A DNA stretch of 64,000 bases from Marivita sp046591575 (GCF_046591575.1 NZ_JBIQWA010000001.1:124001-188000), one strand, 5' to 3'. Positions 17,632-26,398 are shown, numbered from the stretch's first letter. The notes: a model not told the origin generated them from the sequence alone. Numbers and translations: made by a program.

Positions 17632-17915
17632 TTTCCGTCTCCTTCCCGTTCTATCCAGTTCCACGCAATGAACGCGCCCAAAACCACGCCGCCCAAAAGC
17701 AGTGCGATGGTCCAGGAAAACGTCTGCGGGGCGGCCCGATCAAGCCATAGCCCCAGAAACACGCCAGCCACCGTCGGCACAGCGACAGACCAACCGATCA
17801 TGCCAAATGTGCCGATACCCCGCAGCGGGCTTGGCCCCGGATCATCGCGCGCCGCCTTCATCCGCCGGGCGCGGTCACCGATATCATCGGCGGATTTGTC
17901 GTTCTTGCCAGTCAT
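17628..17915 (-). CDS. atpQ: AtpQ, AtpI-like N-ATPase accessory protein
   Basis: This 95-residue protein has a charged cytoplasmic N-terminus and two membrane helices (FGMIGWSVAVPTVAGVFLGLW and SWTIALLLGGVVLGAFIAWNW), the usual AtpI/AtpQ layout. AtpI proteins assist c-ring assembly or Mg2+ supply in other F-type ATPases. It sits between atpC and atpR with 4-nt overlaps on both sides, which is diagnostic of the N-ATPase gene order. Confidence 0.87.
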   Translation of the reverse strand: MTGKNDKSADDIGDRARRMKAARDDPGPSPLRGIGTFGMIGWSVAVPTVAGVFLGLWLDRAAPQTFSWTIALLLGGVVLGAFIAWNWIEREGDGK

Positions 17916-18322
17916 CCTGCCCTATCCCGCAGTGATGCAAAACGGCGCACCATATCCGCCTCCAGCCGCGACAGGGCGGCACGGGCGGCACGTTCCTCAT
18001 CCTCCAGCTCGGAAAAGCGGGCGGCGGCACTGCCTTGCAAATCTGACAGATCGTTTGTTTCGACCCCGCGTCGCACCGAGATTTCAACGTTATGACCCTT
18101 TTTGACCAAAAGTCCTTCATCGATCCCGAAGAATCTTTCGGCTCCCCCGTCCTGTGTGATGAGCAAAACCGACGGCACAAGCGCCGTGACGAAATCAATA
18201 TGATTTGGCAGGAGGCCAAAACTGCCATCAGAGGCTTCGCCGCGCAGACGTGTCGCTGCCCCGTCAAAAAGCCTTCCCGATGGCAAACGCACTGTGACGT
18301 GCATTGTGTTCGCGGTCGTCAT
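17912..18322 (-). CDS. atpC: N-ATPase epsilon subunit
   Basis: This is the central-stalk subunit, 136 residues. The N-terminal beta sandwich contains GEASDGSFGLLPNHIDFVTALVPS, the epsilon signature. It is followed by a short C-terminal helical hairpin (ARFSELEDEERAARAALSRLEADMVRRFASL). ATG 18322 overlaps the atpD stop by 4 nt; a longer upstream start is a shadow of atpD. Confidence 0.9.
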   Translation of the reverse strand: MTTANTMHVTVRLPSGRLFDGAATRLRGEASDGSFGLLPNHIDFVTALVPSVLLITQDGGAERFFGIDEGLLVKKGHNVEISVRRGVETNDLSDLQGSAAARFSELEDEERAARAALSRLEADMVRRFASLRDRAG

Positions 18323-19722
18323 GCCAATGCCCCCGTCAGGTCTGACAACGGACCGATCATGTAATAGGCGCTTTCCGGATGGTCGAAACTGGTCTGCGAC
18401 AGGATCGCTTCGCATCCATGCAACGTGTCGGCGACTGGCACAAGCTTACCAGACGTTCCCGCCGATGCGTCGACAGTAAAGAACGGTTGGGTCAAGAACC
18501 GCTCAAGGCGGCGCGCGCGGGCCACGACCGCACGGTCATGCGCGGACAACTCCTCTATGCCAAGCATGGCAATGATATCGCGCAGATCCTCGTATTCGGC
18601 CAAGGTCCGGCGCACGGCACGGGCAATATCGTAGTGCCGCTGACCCACAACATTCGGCGTCAGCATCACAGAGGTCGAGGCCAGTGGGTCGACCGCCGGG
18701 TAGAGCCCTTCGCTTGCCCGCTTGCGTGACAGCACAACGGATGCCGACAGGTGCGAAAAAATATGCGCAGCCGCAGGATCGGTGAAATCATCTGCCGGAA
18801 CATATACCGCCTGGATCGCCGTGATCGCCCCTTTGCGGGTAGATGCGATGCGTTCCTGAAGCGACGCAAGCTCTGTGGCCAGCGTCGGCTGATAACCAAC
18901 GCGGCTGGGCATGCGGCCAAGAAGCCCTGACACCTCTGACCCGGCCTGCACAAAGCGAAAGATGTTATCAATCAAAAGCAGCACATCCTGTTCGCGGTCA
19001 TCGCGGAAATACTCGGCCATGGTCAGCGCGGAATGTCCGACCAGAAACCTGACGCCCGGTGCTTCGTTCATCTGGCCGAACAACATCACCATCTGGTCAC
19101 GAACGCCGGCGTCGCCCATCTCGCGCCAAAGTTCCTCGGCCTCGCGAGAGCGTTCGCCAATGCCACAAAACAGGCTAACGCCTTTGTGATGCTCTACCGT
19201 ATTGTGGATCAGTTCGCTTAGCAGCACCGTTTTGCCCACACCCGCACCGCCGAACAAACCTGTTTTTCCGCCTTTCTCGATGGGGGACAGCAGATCAATG
19301 GCCTTGATTCCGGTCTCCATGACCTCGGCCCGAAGCAACCGGTCGGTCAGCTGTGGTGGTGATTGATGAATGGGACGTCGCTCGACAGCGTCTGGCGGGG
19401 ATTGCCCGTCCAGAGGATCGCCAAAGATGTTCAGCATCCGCCCCAGCACAGCTTCGCCCACCGGCACCTCAATGCCCGCCGCGTCGACACGCGCACGCGC
19501 GCCAAGTCCGATTCCGCGCACCGGGCCAAGCGCGATGCAGCGCACCACGCCATCGCCCACGATAGAGGCGACCTCCATCGTGATACCTTCGGTCTGCACA
19601 CGGGCATAGATACGCGGGGCGGCACCGGAAAAGGCCACGTCGACAACACCTCCGCGTATGGCGACAACCCTCCCGTCCGAGGGCTCGGAACTCGAAGAGC
19701 TGGTTTGCAAAGTCTGCGCCAT
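18319..19722 (-). CDS. atpD: N-ATPase beta subunit (catalytic)
   Basis: This is the catalytic hexamer subunit, 467 residues. It has P-loop GGAGVGKTVLLSELIHN, GIGERSREAEELWREM with the catalytic Glu, VLLLIDNIFRFVQAGSEVSGLLGRMPSRVGYQPTL split across the nucleotide pocket, and the DELSEED-equivalent region altered to GIEELSAHDRAVVARARR. It is the first of nine N-ATPase genes, 24 nt after the short-chain dehydrogenase and in the same direction. No independent promoter is obvious, so it is probably read from the arginine deiminase operon. Confidence 0.93.
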   Translation of the reverse strand: MAQTLQTSSSSSEPSDGRVVAIRGGVVDVAFSGAAPRIYARVQTEGITMEVASIVGDGVVRCIALGPVRGIGLGARARVDAAGIEVPVGEAVLGRMLNIFGDPLDGQSPPDAVERRPIHQSPPQLTDRLLRAEVMETGIKAIDLLSPIEKGGKTGLFGGAGVGKTVLLSELIHNTVEHHKGVSLFCGIGERSREAEELWREMGDAGVRDQMVMLFGQMNEAPGVRFLVGHSALTMAEYFRDDREQDVLLLIDNIFRFVQAGSEVSGLLGRMPSRVGYQPTLATELASLQERIASTRKGAITAIQAVYVPADDFTDPAAAHIFSHLSASVVLSRKRASEGLYPAVDPLASTSVMLTPNVVGQRHYDIARAVRRTLAEYEDLRDIIAMLGIEELSAHDRAVVARARRLERFLTQPFFTVDASAGTSGKLVPVADTLHGCEAILSQTSFDHPESAYYMIGPLSDLTGALA

Positions 19723-19746
19723 AAAGCGTCACCTTTTTCGACCGGG

Positions 19747-20511
19747 TCAGCCCGCGGCCATTCCACCGTCAACCGGATACTGCGCACCCGTGATAAAGGC
19801 CGCATCGTCAGAAGCGAGAAACAGCACCAGCGCTGAAATATCCGCGCTTTCGCCGTAGCGGCCCAGCGGAATGCCTGCCGTCAGCTGATCTTTCACAGCG
19901 TCGCCTTGTCCGGGGCTGAACCCGTCTTCAAGCGCGCGCATCATGCGGGTGTTCACCGGCGATGGATGCACGGAATTGACCCGCACATTGTCTTGCGCCG
20001 CTTCGATAGCAGCCGCACGGGTCAAGCCGACCACCGCGTGTTTGGACGTGATGTAGGGCGCTACATTCGGGCTGCCTTTCAATCCGGCGATAGAGGACAT
20101 GTTGATAATACTGCCGGATTTTTGCGCGATCATAACAGGCAAGACGTGCTGCAGGCCCAGAAAGGCACCGCGCACATTGACCGCCATCACACGATCAAAA
20201 TCGTCGATCTTTTGATCGACCAGCGGGGCCACCTTGCCTTCGATGCCGGCATTATTAAAAAACACGTCGATGCGGCCGAACCTGTCCATGGCTTCACGCA
20301 CATAACGCGCTGTATCTTCAGCGCGGGATACATCAGCCGCTACCGTCAAGACAGGTCCGGTCAGGTCATTGGCCGCCTTTTCAAGGTCATCCTCATTCAG
20401 ATCAACAAGAACAACACGAGCCCCCTCGCTTAGAAACAGACGCGCCGTTTCCAAACCTATTCCGGCAGCTCCTCCGGTGATCAAAGCGACCTTGTCCTGT
20501 AAACGCGTCAT
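19747..20511 (-). CDS. Short-chain dehydrogenase/reductase
   Basis: This is a classical SDR, 254 residues. It has the cofactor loop TGGAAGIG, VDLNEDD (the Asp after the second strand favours NAD over NADP), NNAG, catalytic Ser in MSSIAG and YITSK (Tyr and Lys). It resembles 3-oxoacyl-ACP reductase or glucose/3-hydroxybutyrate dehydrogenase-like enzymes, but I cannot set the substrate. It lies inside the operon between the hdeD-like gene (33 nt) and atpD (24 nt). An NADH-balancing role during fermentation would fit but is speculation. Confidence 0.88.
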   Translation of the reverse strand: MTRLQDKVALITGGAAGIGLETARLFLSEGARVVLVDLNEDDLEKAANDLTGPVLTVAADVSRAEDTARYVREAMDRFGRIDVFFNNAGIEGKVAPLVDQKIDDFDRVMAVNVRGAFLGLQHVLPVMIAQKSGSIINMSSIAGLKGSPNVAPYITSKHAVVGLTRAAAIEAAQDNVRVNSVHPSPVNTRMMRALEDGFSPGQGDAVKDQLTAGIPLGRYGESADISALVLFLASDDAAFITGAQYPVDGGMAAG

Positions 20512-20544
20512 GGCAATTCTCCTTTTGGTGCGATTTCAATGTGG

Positions 20545-21105
20545 TCAGACAGCGTCGATCTGGCGGCCAATCTTACGCAAGCGTAACGCCAGCAGTACGA
20601 ACAAGATACCGAACGTCACAGCATAAAACCCGATGATCCAGGCAAGCGTGATGATCCCGGCCTGGGGCAGCGCGATCAGCAAGCCGCCGAACAGGATCGA
20701 CACAATTCCGCCGACAATCAAAATCCATTCACCGGTGATTTCATGACGGATCTGAAACGCCAGAACGATACGCAGCAGACCGCCGACCACCGACCAGACC
20801 GCAATCAGCACAAGCAGCGCAAACAGCGTTGCCTCGGGCCAAAACAGCGTCAGAAGACCGATCACAATTCCAAGCAACGACTCGAGAACCAATGGCCAGA
20901 CCCGTGCCAGATGATCCCGATACCGCACGGCATCAATCAGCCCGAAAACACCATCCACAAGCACATAGACCCCGAAAATCACGACCAGAATTGCAAGTGT
21001 CAGAGCGGGCCATGCAAAGGCCATGATGCCAAAGGCGACGCCCGCCAGGCCACGCAGAAGGAAGATCCACCAGCTTTTTTGAAGGAAATCGATCATGTCA
21101 GTCAT
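20545..21105 (-). CDS. HdeD-like membrane protein (DUF308)
   Basis: This is a six-helix inner-membrane protein of 186 residues, with three repeats of a two-helix unit (FGIMAFAWPALTLAILVVIFG, GIVIGLLTLFWPEATLFALLVL, SILFGGLLIALPQAGIITLAW). The repeats share a Trp/Leu-Pro motif typical of HdeD/DUF308. HdeD is linked to acid resistance in enterobacteria. It overlaps arcC by 8 nt, so it is co-translated with the ADI enzymes, which themselves release ammonia and counter acid. Confidence 0.88.
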   Translation of the reverse strand: MTDMIDFLQKSWWIFLLRGLAGVAFGIMAFAWPALTLAILVVIFGVYVLVDGVFGLIDAVRYRDHLARVWPLVLESLLGIVIGLLTLFWPEATLFALLVLIAVWSVVGGLLRIVLAFQIRHEITGEWILIVGGIVSILFGGLLIALPQAGIITLAWIIGFYAVTFGILFVLLALRLRKIGRQIDAV

Positions 21106-22036
21106 TGTCTTGTCCTGTATTGTCTCGGGGCCCAGAGCTTACCGATGTTCCGGCCTGCCCTTCAAGAATTCGAACCGCCTCATCCAGCCGACCGATGCCG
21201 GCCAAGCCCCTATGTGCGGCGAACTCTGCTGCCGCGGCCATTTTTGGCCCCATAGAGCCTGCGGGCAGATCAAGCGCACGGGCCTTGTCGGGTGTCAGGC
21301 TGGCGATACGCGTTTGATCATCGGTGCCGAAATCGCGGTACACCGCGTCAACATCGGTTAACAAAAGCAAGGCATCAGCACCCAGCTTGCGCGCCAGAAG
21401 GGCGCTGGCGGCATCCTTGTCGATCACCGCTTCTATCCCGATCAAACTGCCATCATCGCGGCGGATCACCGGAATGCCGCCGCCACCTGTGCAAATCACG
21501 ATCACGCCCTGATCCAGCAGCAGCTTGAGAACCCGCATATCCGGGATGTCCTGCGGCTGTGGCGAGGGCACGACGCGGCGCCATTTGTCGCCGTCCTGTG
21601 CGATGGACCAGCCCGCAGCTTTGCCTCGCGCCTCGGCCTCCTCGCGGGAATAGACCGGACCTATGAATTTGGTCGGGTTTTGGAACGCCGGGTCTTTGGC
21701 ATCCACCAGAACCTGCGTCAGCAGCGTGGCAACGGCGTGTTCATGATCCAGTGCGTTTTCCAGCTCTTGTTCGATCATATAACCGATCATGCCGCCGGTC
21801 TCGGCCCCCAGAACATCCAGCGGGTACGCCTCTTCGGGTTTGTAGGCCGCGCCCTGAAGCGCCAGCAGACCCACTTGGGGGCCATTGCCATGAGTGATGA
21901 CCAGCCGGTGTCCGGCGCGCAGGATTTCGGCAAGCGATTTTGCCGCGACGGCAACATTGGCGCGTTGGTTTTCGGCGGTCAAATCCTCTCCGCGTTTCAA
22001 CAACGCATTGCCCCCAAGTGCTGCAACAACAAGCAT
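21098..22036 (-). CDS. arcC: Carbamate kinase
   Basis: This is the last step of the arginine deiminase pathway: carbamoyl phosphate plus ADP gives ATP, ammonia and CO2. The 312-residue protein has the amino-acid-kinase fold with ALGGNALL, THGNGPQVG, the PSPQP loop, ICTGGGGIPV and DKDAASALLARKLGAD. It starts 3 nt after arcB and overlaps the HdeD-like gene. It supplies the ATP that the downstream ion pump could use. Confidence 0.95.
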   Translation of the reverse strand: MLVVAALGGNALLKRGEDLTAENQRANVAVAAKSLAEILRAGHRLVITHGNGPQVGLLALQGAAYKPEEAYPLDVLGAETGGMIGYMIEQELENALDHEHAVATLLTQVLVDAKDPAFQNPTKFIGPVYSREEAEARGKAAGWSIAQDGDKWRRVVPSPQPQDIPDMRVLKLLLDQGVIVICTGGGGIPVIRRDDGSLIGIEAVIDKDAASALLARKLGADALLLLTDVDAVYRDFGTDDQTRIASLTPDKARALDLPAGSMGPKMAAAAEFAAHRGLAGIGRLDEAVRILEGQAGTSVSSGPRDNTGQDND

Positions 22037-22039
22037 GGA

Positions 22040-23041
22040 TCAATTCCCCAATGTGGCAACAAGCACCGCCTTGATGGTGTGCATCCGGTTCTCGGCCTGA
22101 TCAAAAACGATGGATGCGGGGCTTTCGAACACCTCTTCGGTCACCTCCATTGCGGTCAGGCCAAACGCGTCCTTGATCTGCTGTCCGACCTCGGTATCGG
22201 CGTTGTGGAACGCAGGCAGACAATGCATGAACTTGCAGCGTGGGTTGCCGGATTTCTCCATCACCTCGCGGGTCACCTGATACGGTTTGAGCAGCTCAAT
22301 CCGCTGGGCCCATTTGTCCTTGCTTTCGCCCATCGAGAGCCAGACATCGGTGTAGATGAAATCTACCCCATCGACCGCCTCTTCGACATCTTCGGTCAGC
22401 GTTATGCTGGCACCGGTGGTTTCGGCGATAAGCTCTGCCTCATTGCGGATAAGCCCGCTGGGCCAAAGCGAGTTCGGCGCGCAAAGCCGCACATCCATGC
22501 CCATCTTGGCCCCGCCGATCAGCAGGCTGTCGCCCATGTTGTTGCCCGCATCGCCCATGAAACAATAGGCAACCTCGCGCAGGGGCTTTTCGCTATGCTC
22601 CTGCATGGTCAGGAAATCGGCCAGGATCTGGGTTGGGTGAAACTCATCCGTCAGCCCGTTATAGACCGGCACGCCGGACCAGTCCGCCAGCTCTTGCACG
22701 ATCTCTTGTCCGAAGCCACGATACTCGATCGCGTCATAGACCCGGCCCAACACACGCGCCGTGTCCTTGACGGTTTCCTTCTTGCCCAGATGTGACCCCG
22801 AAGGTCCAAGATAGGTCACGGTTGCGCCCTGATCATGGGCGGCGACTTCAAAGCCCACGCGGGTGCGGGTGCTGTCCTTTTCAAAAATCAGCGCGATCTC
22901 GCGGCCCTTCAGCGTGGGCACCTCGGTGCCTGCATATTTCGCGGCCTTGAGGTCGGCCGAAAGCTTCAGCAGGAATCCGATCTCCTGCGGGCTGAAATCC
23001 CGCAGGGTCAGAAAGTGACGGTTTTTCAGGTTGAACGCCAT
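22040..23041 (-). CDS. arcB: Ornithine carbamoyltransferase, catabolic
   Basis: This enzyme phosphorolyses citrulline to ornithine and carbamoyl phosphate in the ADI setting. It has 333 residues. The carbamoyl-phosphate site is KDSTRTRVGFEVAA, with GSHLGKKETVKDTARVL, DEFHPTQ and the ornithine/catalytic FMHCLPAFHN. Length and position between arcA and arcC mark it as the catabolic form; the anabolic argF would normally lie elsewhere. Confidence 0.95.
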   Translation of the reverse strand: MAFNLKNRHFLTLRDFSPQEIGFLLKLSADLKAAKYAGTEVPTLKGREIALIFEKDSTRTRVGFEVAAHDQGATVTYLGPSGSHLGKKETVKDTARVLGRVYDAIEYRGFGQEIVQELADWSGVPVYNGLTDEFHPTQILADFLTMQEHSEKPLREVAYCFMGDAGNNMGDSLLIGGAKMGMDVRLCAPNSLWPSGLIRNEAELIAETTGASITLTEDVEEAVDGVDFIYTDVWLSMGESKDKWAQRIELLKPYQVTREVMEKSGNPRCKFMHCLPAFHNADTEVGQQIKDAFGLTAMEVTEEVFESPASIVFDQAENRMHTIKAVLVATLGN

Positions 23042-23053
23042 GGATATGTCTCC

Positions 23054-24283
23054 TTAAACCGCATCACGGATGGTGGGGCAGGACATGCAGCGACTGCCGC
23101 CACGGCCCCGGCCCAGCTCGGCACCCGGCATCTCGATCACCTCGATGCCTTCGGCGCGCAGTGCGGCGTTGGTGTCGTCGTTGCGGTCATAGCCCATCAC
23201 GACGCCGGGGCGCAGGGCCAGCACGTTGTTGCCGTCGTTCCATTGCTCGCGCGCCTGCTCGAAGGGGTTGGCCCCGCCGGTGGGCACCACGTTGAGCGTC
23301 TTGAAGCCCATCGCATCGGCCACCACCTCGAACATAGGGCGCGTGTCGTGACGCATGTCGAGCGGTTTGCCCCCTTCGCCGGGGTGCAGGTCGTAGCAGG
23401 TCATCTCATCGGCCACTTCCTTGAAGCTGGTGACGATGTTGTCACCGCAAAAGGTGAACACGGTGTCCAGATGCATGGCAGCGCGGGACTTGGGCATCTG
23501 GCAGGCGATAACCCGCTCCGCCCTGCCCTGCTCGAACAGCGCCTGCGCCAGCAGCCCCACGGCCTGCGGCGAGGTGCGCTCGCCCATGCCCACGAGAACA
23601 ACGCCATTGCCCACGGGCATCTGATCGCCGCCCTCCAGCGTGGCCAGGCCATACTCTTTAAGCGGATCGCCCCAGATCACTTCGACCTTGTCCTTGAACT
23701 TGTCGTGATACTTGTAAATCGCGGTGGTCAGCAGCGTCTCGGGACGGCGGGCCTGCCAATACATCGGGTTCAGCGTGACACCACCATAGACCCAGGCAGA
23801 GTTATCGCGGGTGAACAGGAAGTTGGGCAGCGGTGGCAGGATAAATCCATGCTTGCCCAGATAGGCCCCCAACATGCTTTCCGTATCGAATGGCACATCG
23901 CCCACGGTCAGCCCGCCGATGAGGAATTTCGACAACTCCTCGCCGGGCAACTCATCCATCCAATCGCGCAATTCGCGCTCCATGCCGACACCCACATCAT
24001 TTGCGGAAATTCGGTGATCCAGCACCCATTTGCGCGCCTCCGGGATGTCCAACGTCTGGGCCAGCATCGCGCCGGTCTCCAGCACTTCGACCCCCTCATC
24101 GGTCATTGCCTGCGCAAAGGCGTCATGATCCTTCTGCGCTTGCTTGACCCAGAATACGTCGTCGAACAGCAGGTCTTCGCAATTGTCCGGCGTGAGGCGG
24201 CGGTGCGCCAGACCGGGGCGGCAGATGATCACCTGCCGCAGTTTGCCGGATTCCGAGTGAACGCCGAGTTTTTGGTCGGACAT
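23054..24283 (-). CDS. arcA: Arginine deiminase
   Basis: This enzyme converts arginine to citrulline and ammonia. It has 409 residues, the usual length. Visible are the N-terminal GVHSESGKLRQVIICRPGLAH, NLLFTRD-equivalent NFLFTRDNS, MHLDTVFTF with active-site His and Asp, and the catalytic Cys in RGGSRCMSCP at the C-terminus. It is 16 nt downstream of the YfcC carrier and 12 nt upstream of arcB. The energy yield is one ATP per arginine through carbamate kinase. Confidence 0.96.
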   Translation of the reverse strand: MSDQKLGVHSESGKLRQVIICRPGLAHRRLTPDNCEDLLFDDVFWVKQAQKDHDAFAQAMTDEGVEVLETGAMLAQTLDIPEARKWVLDHRISANDVGVGMERELRDWMDELPGEELSKFLIGGLTVGDVPFDTESMLGAYLGKHGFILPPLPNFLFTRDNSAWVYGGVTLNPMYWQARRPETLLTTAIYKYHDKFKDKVEVIWGDPLKEYGLATLEGGDQMPVGNGVVLVGMGERTSPQAVGLLAQALFEQGRAERVIACQMPKSRAAMHLDTVFTFCGDNIVTSFKEVADEMTCYDLHPGEGGKPLDMRHDTRPMFEVVADAMGFKTLNVVPTGGANPFEQAREQWNDGNNVLALRPGVVMGYDRNDDTNAALRAEGIEVIEMPGAELGRGRGGSRCMSCPTIRDAV

Positions 24284-24299
24284 GATCTTTCCCTTTCGT

Positions 24300-25748
24300 T
24301 CAGATAATGGCTGCGATGCTGAGCGCCGCCGAGATGAACACCAGCAAAATCAGCATCAGCGGCCAGATAAAGACGAGCCAGCGGTCGTAGGACACCCGCC
24401 CGATCGCCAGCCCGCCGATCACAACAGCGAAGGTCGGGTTGATCAGGTTCACCAGCCCGTTGGCCGATTGATAGGCGGTGACCACCAGATCACGCCCGAC
24501 GCCGGCGAAATCCGCCAGCGGTGCGAGGATCGGCATCGACAAAACCGCAAGACCCGACGAGGATGGCACGAAAAAGCTCATTCCGACCTCGATCCAGAAC
24601 ATCAGGTTGATGAATGCCAGATCGCCAAGCCCGCCAAGCGATTGTTCGGCGCTGAACAGGATGGTGTCGGCAATCAACCCCTGTTCCATCACCACCACGA
24701 TGCCGCGCGCCAAACCAACAACAAGAGCCACGCCCAAAAGATCGCGCGCGCCGTCCACGAAACTGCCGGTCAGTTTCTTTTCACCCAGACGTCCGATGAT
24801 ACCTACGACAATTGCGGCGAACAAAAACAATGCGCCCATGCGGGCCATCCACCAGCCCTGTGAAGCCACTCCCCAGATCATCACAGCAAAGGTGATCGCA
24901 AACAGCACCAGAATGATCTTTTGCGTGCCGGTCAGGGTGTCAGTGACATCGGCTGCATCGTCGTCAGCCAGAAACAATCGACGATGCGCGTCAGCCTGTT
25001 TGGCCACAACCGAGCGTGACGGATCGTCTTTGATCCGCTTGGCGTAGCGCATGACGTAGGCCGCACAGATGGCCAAACCGCCCAGCAGGATGATCAGCCG
25101 CAGCACAATCCCGTCGGTGAACGGAATGCCGGCCGCGTTGGATGCAATCACGGTGGCAAACGGGTTGATGGTCGATCCCAACACTCCGATCCCCGCGCCC
25201 ACAAGAATAATGGCAACGCCGGTCACAGCATCATAGCCTGCGGCAATCATCACCGGAATAAGGATGGCATAGAACGCCAGCGTTTCCTCGGCCATGCCAT
25301 AGGTGGTTCCACCAATCGCAAACAGCGCCATCATGATCGGGATCATCCAGATCTCGCGCCCTTTCATGCGGCTCATCGCGGTGCGGATGCCTGTGTTGAT
25401 CGACCCGGTCGCATTGACCACCCCCAGAAACCCGCCCAGCAGCAAAACGAAAAGCGCGACATCAATGGCATTTGCTGCATAGCTGTCGGGATCATAAAAC
25501 CCGGCGACAGGTGCCAACATAACGTCGACAAAGCCCTGCGGATTGGGCTCGACTTCGGTGTAGGTTCCGGCCACTGCGATCTCGCGGCCGACCTCTTCGT
25601 TCATTGCACGTTCATATTGCCCGGCCGGAATAATCCAGGTCAGCGCGGCAACCAGGATGATCAATCCAAACAGAATCGAGTAGGCGGTGGGAAACCGCGA
25701 TGACAGATCTTGTTCGGGATCAGGCGGCGTGTTCGTTTCGTCAGCCAT
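24300..25748 (-). CDS. YfcC-family carrier, probable arginine/ornithine antiporter
   Basis: This is an inner-membrane secondary carrier of about 482 residues with 11-13 helices, in the YfcC/DcuC-like family (ion transporter superfamily). Family stretches are AALTWIIPAGQYERAMNE, GGTTYGMAEETLAFYAILIPV, INPFATVIASNAAGIPFTDG and SSGLAVLSMPILAPLADFAG. YfcC relatives head ADI operons in many bacteria, so it most likely exchanges arginine for ornithine. ATG 25748 has GGAGG five bases upstream, better than an in-frame ATG at 25760. A TTAAC-N4-GTTAA box lies 69.5 nt upstream. Confidence 0.88.
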   Translation of the reverse strand: MADETNTPPDPEQDLSSRFPTAYSILFGLIILVAALTWIIPAGQYERAMNEEVGREIAVAGTYTEVEPNPQGFVDVMLAPVAGFYDPDSYAANAIDVALFVLLLGGFLGVVNATGSINTGIRTAMSRMKGREIWMIPIMMALFAIGGTTYGMAEETLAFYAILIPVMIAAGYDAVTGVAIILVGAGIGVLGSTINPFATVIASNAAGIPFTDGIVLRLIILLGGLAICAAYVMRYAKRIKDDPSRSVVAKQADAHRRLFLADDDAADVTDTLTGTQKIILVLFAITFAVMIWGVASQGWWMARMGALFLFAAIVVGIIGRLGEKKLTGSFVDGARDLLGVALVVGLARGIVVVMEQGLIADTILFSAEQSLGGLGDLAFINLMFWIEVGMSFFVPSSSGLAVLSMPILAPLADFAGVGRDLVVTAYQSANGLVNLINPTFAVVIGGLAIGRVSYDRWLVFIWPLMLILLVFISAALSIAAII

Positions 25749-25810
25749 AGGGACCTCCATCGTTGAACGGCGTCAAATCCCGATGCTCTACTTCGATGCA
25801 AAGCAACGCA

Positions 25811-25824
25811 TTAACCCGCGTTAA
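25811..25824 (-). promoter_or_regulatory. FNR/Dnr-like box upstream of the ADI and N-ATPase operon
   Basis: TTAAC-CCGC-GTTAA is a perfect 5+4+5 inverted repeat, with the arm spacing of Crp/Fnr-family sites. Its centre is 69.5 nt before the YfcC start. At the class II position (-41.5) transcription would start near 25776, leaving a 28-nt leader. The -10 (TAGAGC or GAGCAT) is weak, as expected for an activated promoter. Confidence 0.6.
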
Positions 25825-25863
25825 CGTCCCGAAACGCGCGCTCTGGCGTTTCTTGCAGCGATG

Positions 25864-25877
25864 TTGATGAAGGTTAA
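25864..25877 (+). promoter_or_regulatory. FNR/Dnr-like box upstream of the phasin gene
   Basis: TTGAT-GAAG-GTTAA joins a canonical FNR half-site to the GTTAA half-site seen in the neighbouring boxes. The centre is 65.5 nt before the phasin ATG. A CGTAAT hexamer (25903-25908) could be the -10. Confidence 0.55.
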
Positions 25878-25935
25878 TGCGGGCTTCCGAATTTGGTGCC
25901 AGCGTAATGGTGTATTTCCAGGAAAGGATGACGTC

Positions 25936-26370
25936 ATGGCCAAAGCAGACAAAATCAAATCACTTGATCCGGCGCAGGAAGCTCTGAATGCCGCGCAGGT
26001 CGTGTTTTCGCTTGATCCGGCCTATGTTCCGCAAGCCAAACATTTGCTGCAGGCGCATGAGCAGATGCTTGAGGAAGCCGAAACATTCTGGACCGCCTGG
26101 TTCAAACGACGCCATGAAGCGGCGCAATCTGCGTTGGATGTGGTCGCGCAAATCTCGAAAGAGGGCACGAAAGATCCGGCAGCCGGTCTAAAAGCCATGA
26201 CCGAGTGGCAGACCCATTCGCTTGAACGGCTGACCGAGGATGTCAAGGATTGCACCGAAATGATGGCCCGCTGTTTCAGCAGCTTGGCCAATCACGAAGC
26301 ACAAGCCGCTGCAGAAACCGCCGAGACGGCAGAACGCGCCACCAGCGGAAAACACGCCACACCTGTTTAA
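25936..26370 (+). CDS. Phasin-like PHA granule protein
   Basis: This is a 144-residue, mostly helical, amphipathic protein of the phasin type, which coats polyhydroxyalkanoate granules. It is rich in Ala, Glu and Gln, with a Trp-containing stretch (EETFWTAWFKRR-like, residues about 50-65) and a variable Ala/Thr/Glu tail. ATG 25936 has AAGGA upstream. It is divergent from the ADI operon and precedes a coiled-coil gene by 28 nt. The PHA synthase facing it from the other strand supports the phasin call. Confidence 0.75.
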   Translation: MAKADKIKSLDPAQEALNAAQVVFSLDPAYVPQAKHLLQAHEQMLEEAETFWTAWFKRRHEAAQSALDVVAQISKEGTKDPAAGLKAMTEWQTHSLERLTEDVKDCTEMMARCFSSLANHEAQAAAETAETAERATSGKHATPV

Positions 26371-26398
26371 CCAAACACCAAATCAATGGAGATGTCTT

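Noticed and set aside
22835..24307. 490-codon open frame antisense to arcA/arcB
   Set aside because: It is a shadow in GC-rich coding DNA; arcA and arcB are certain by motif and the antisense product shows no family features.
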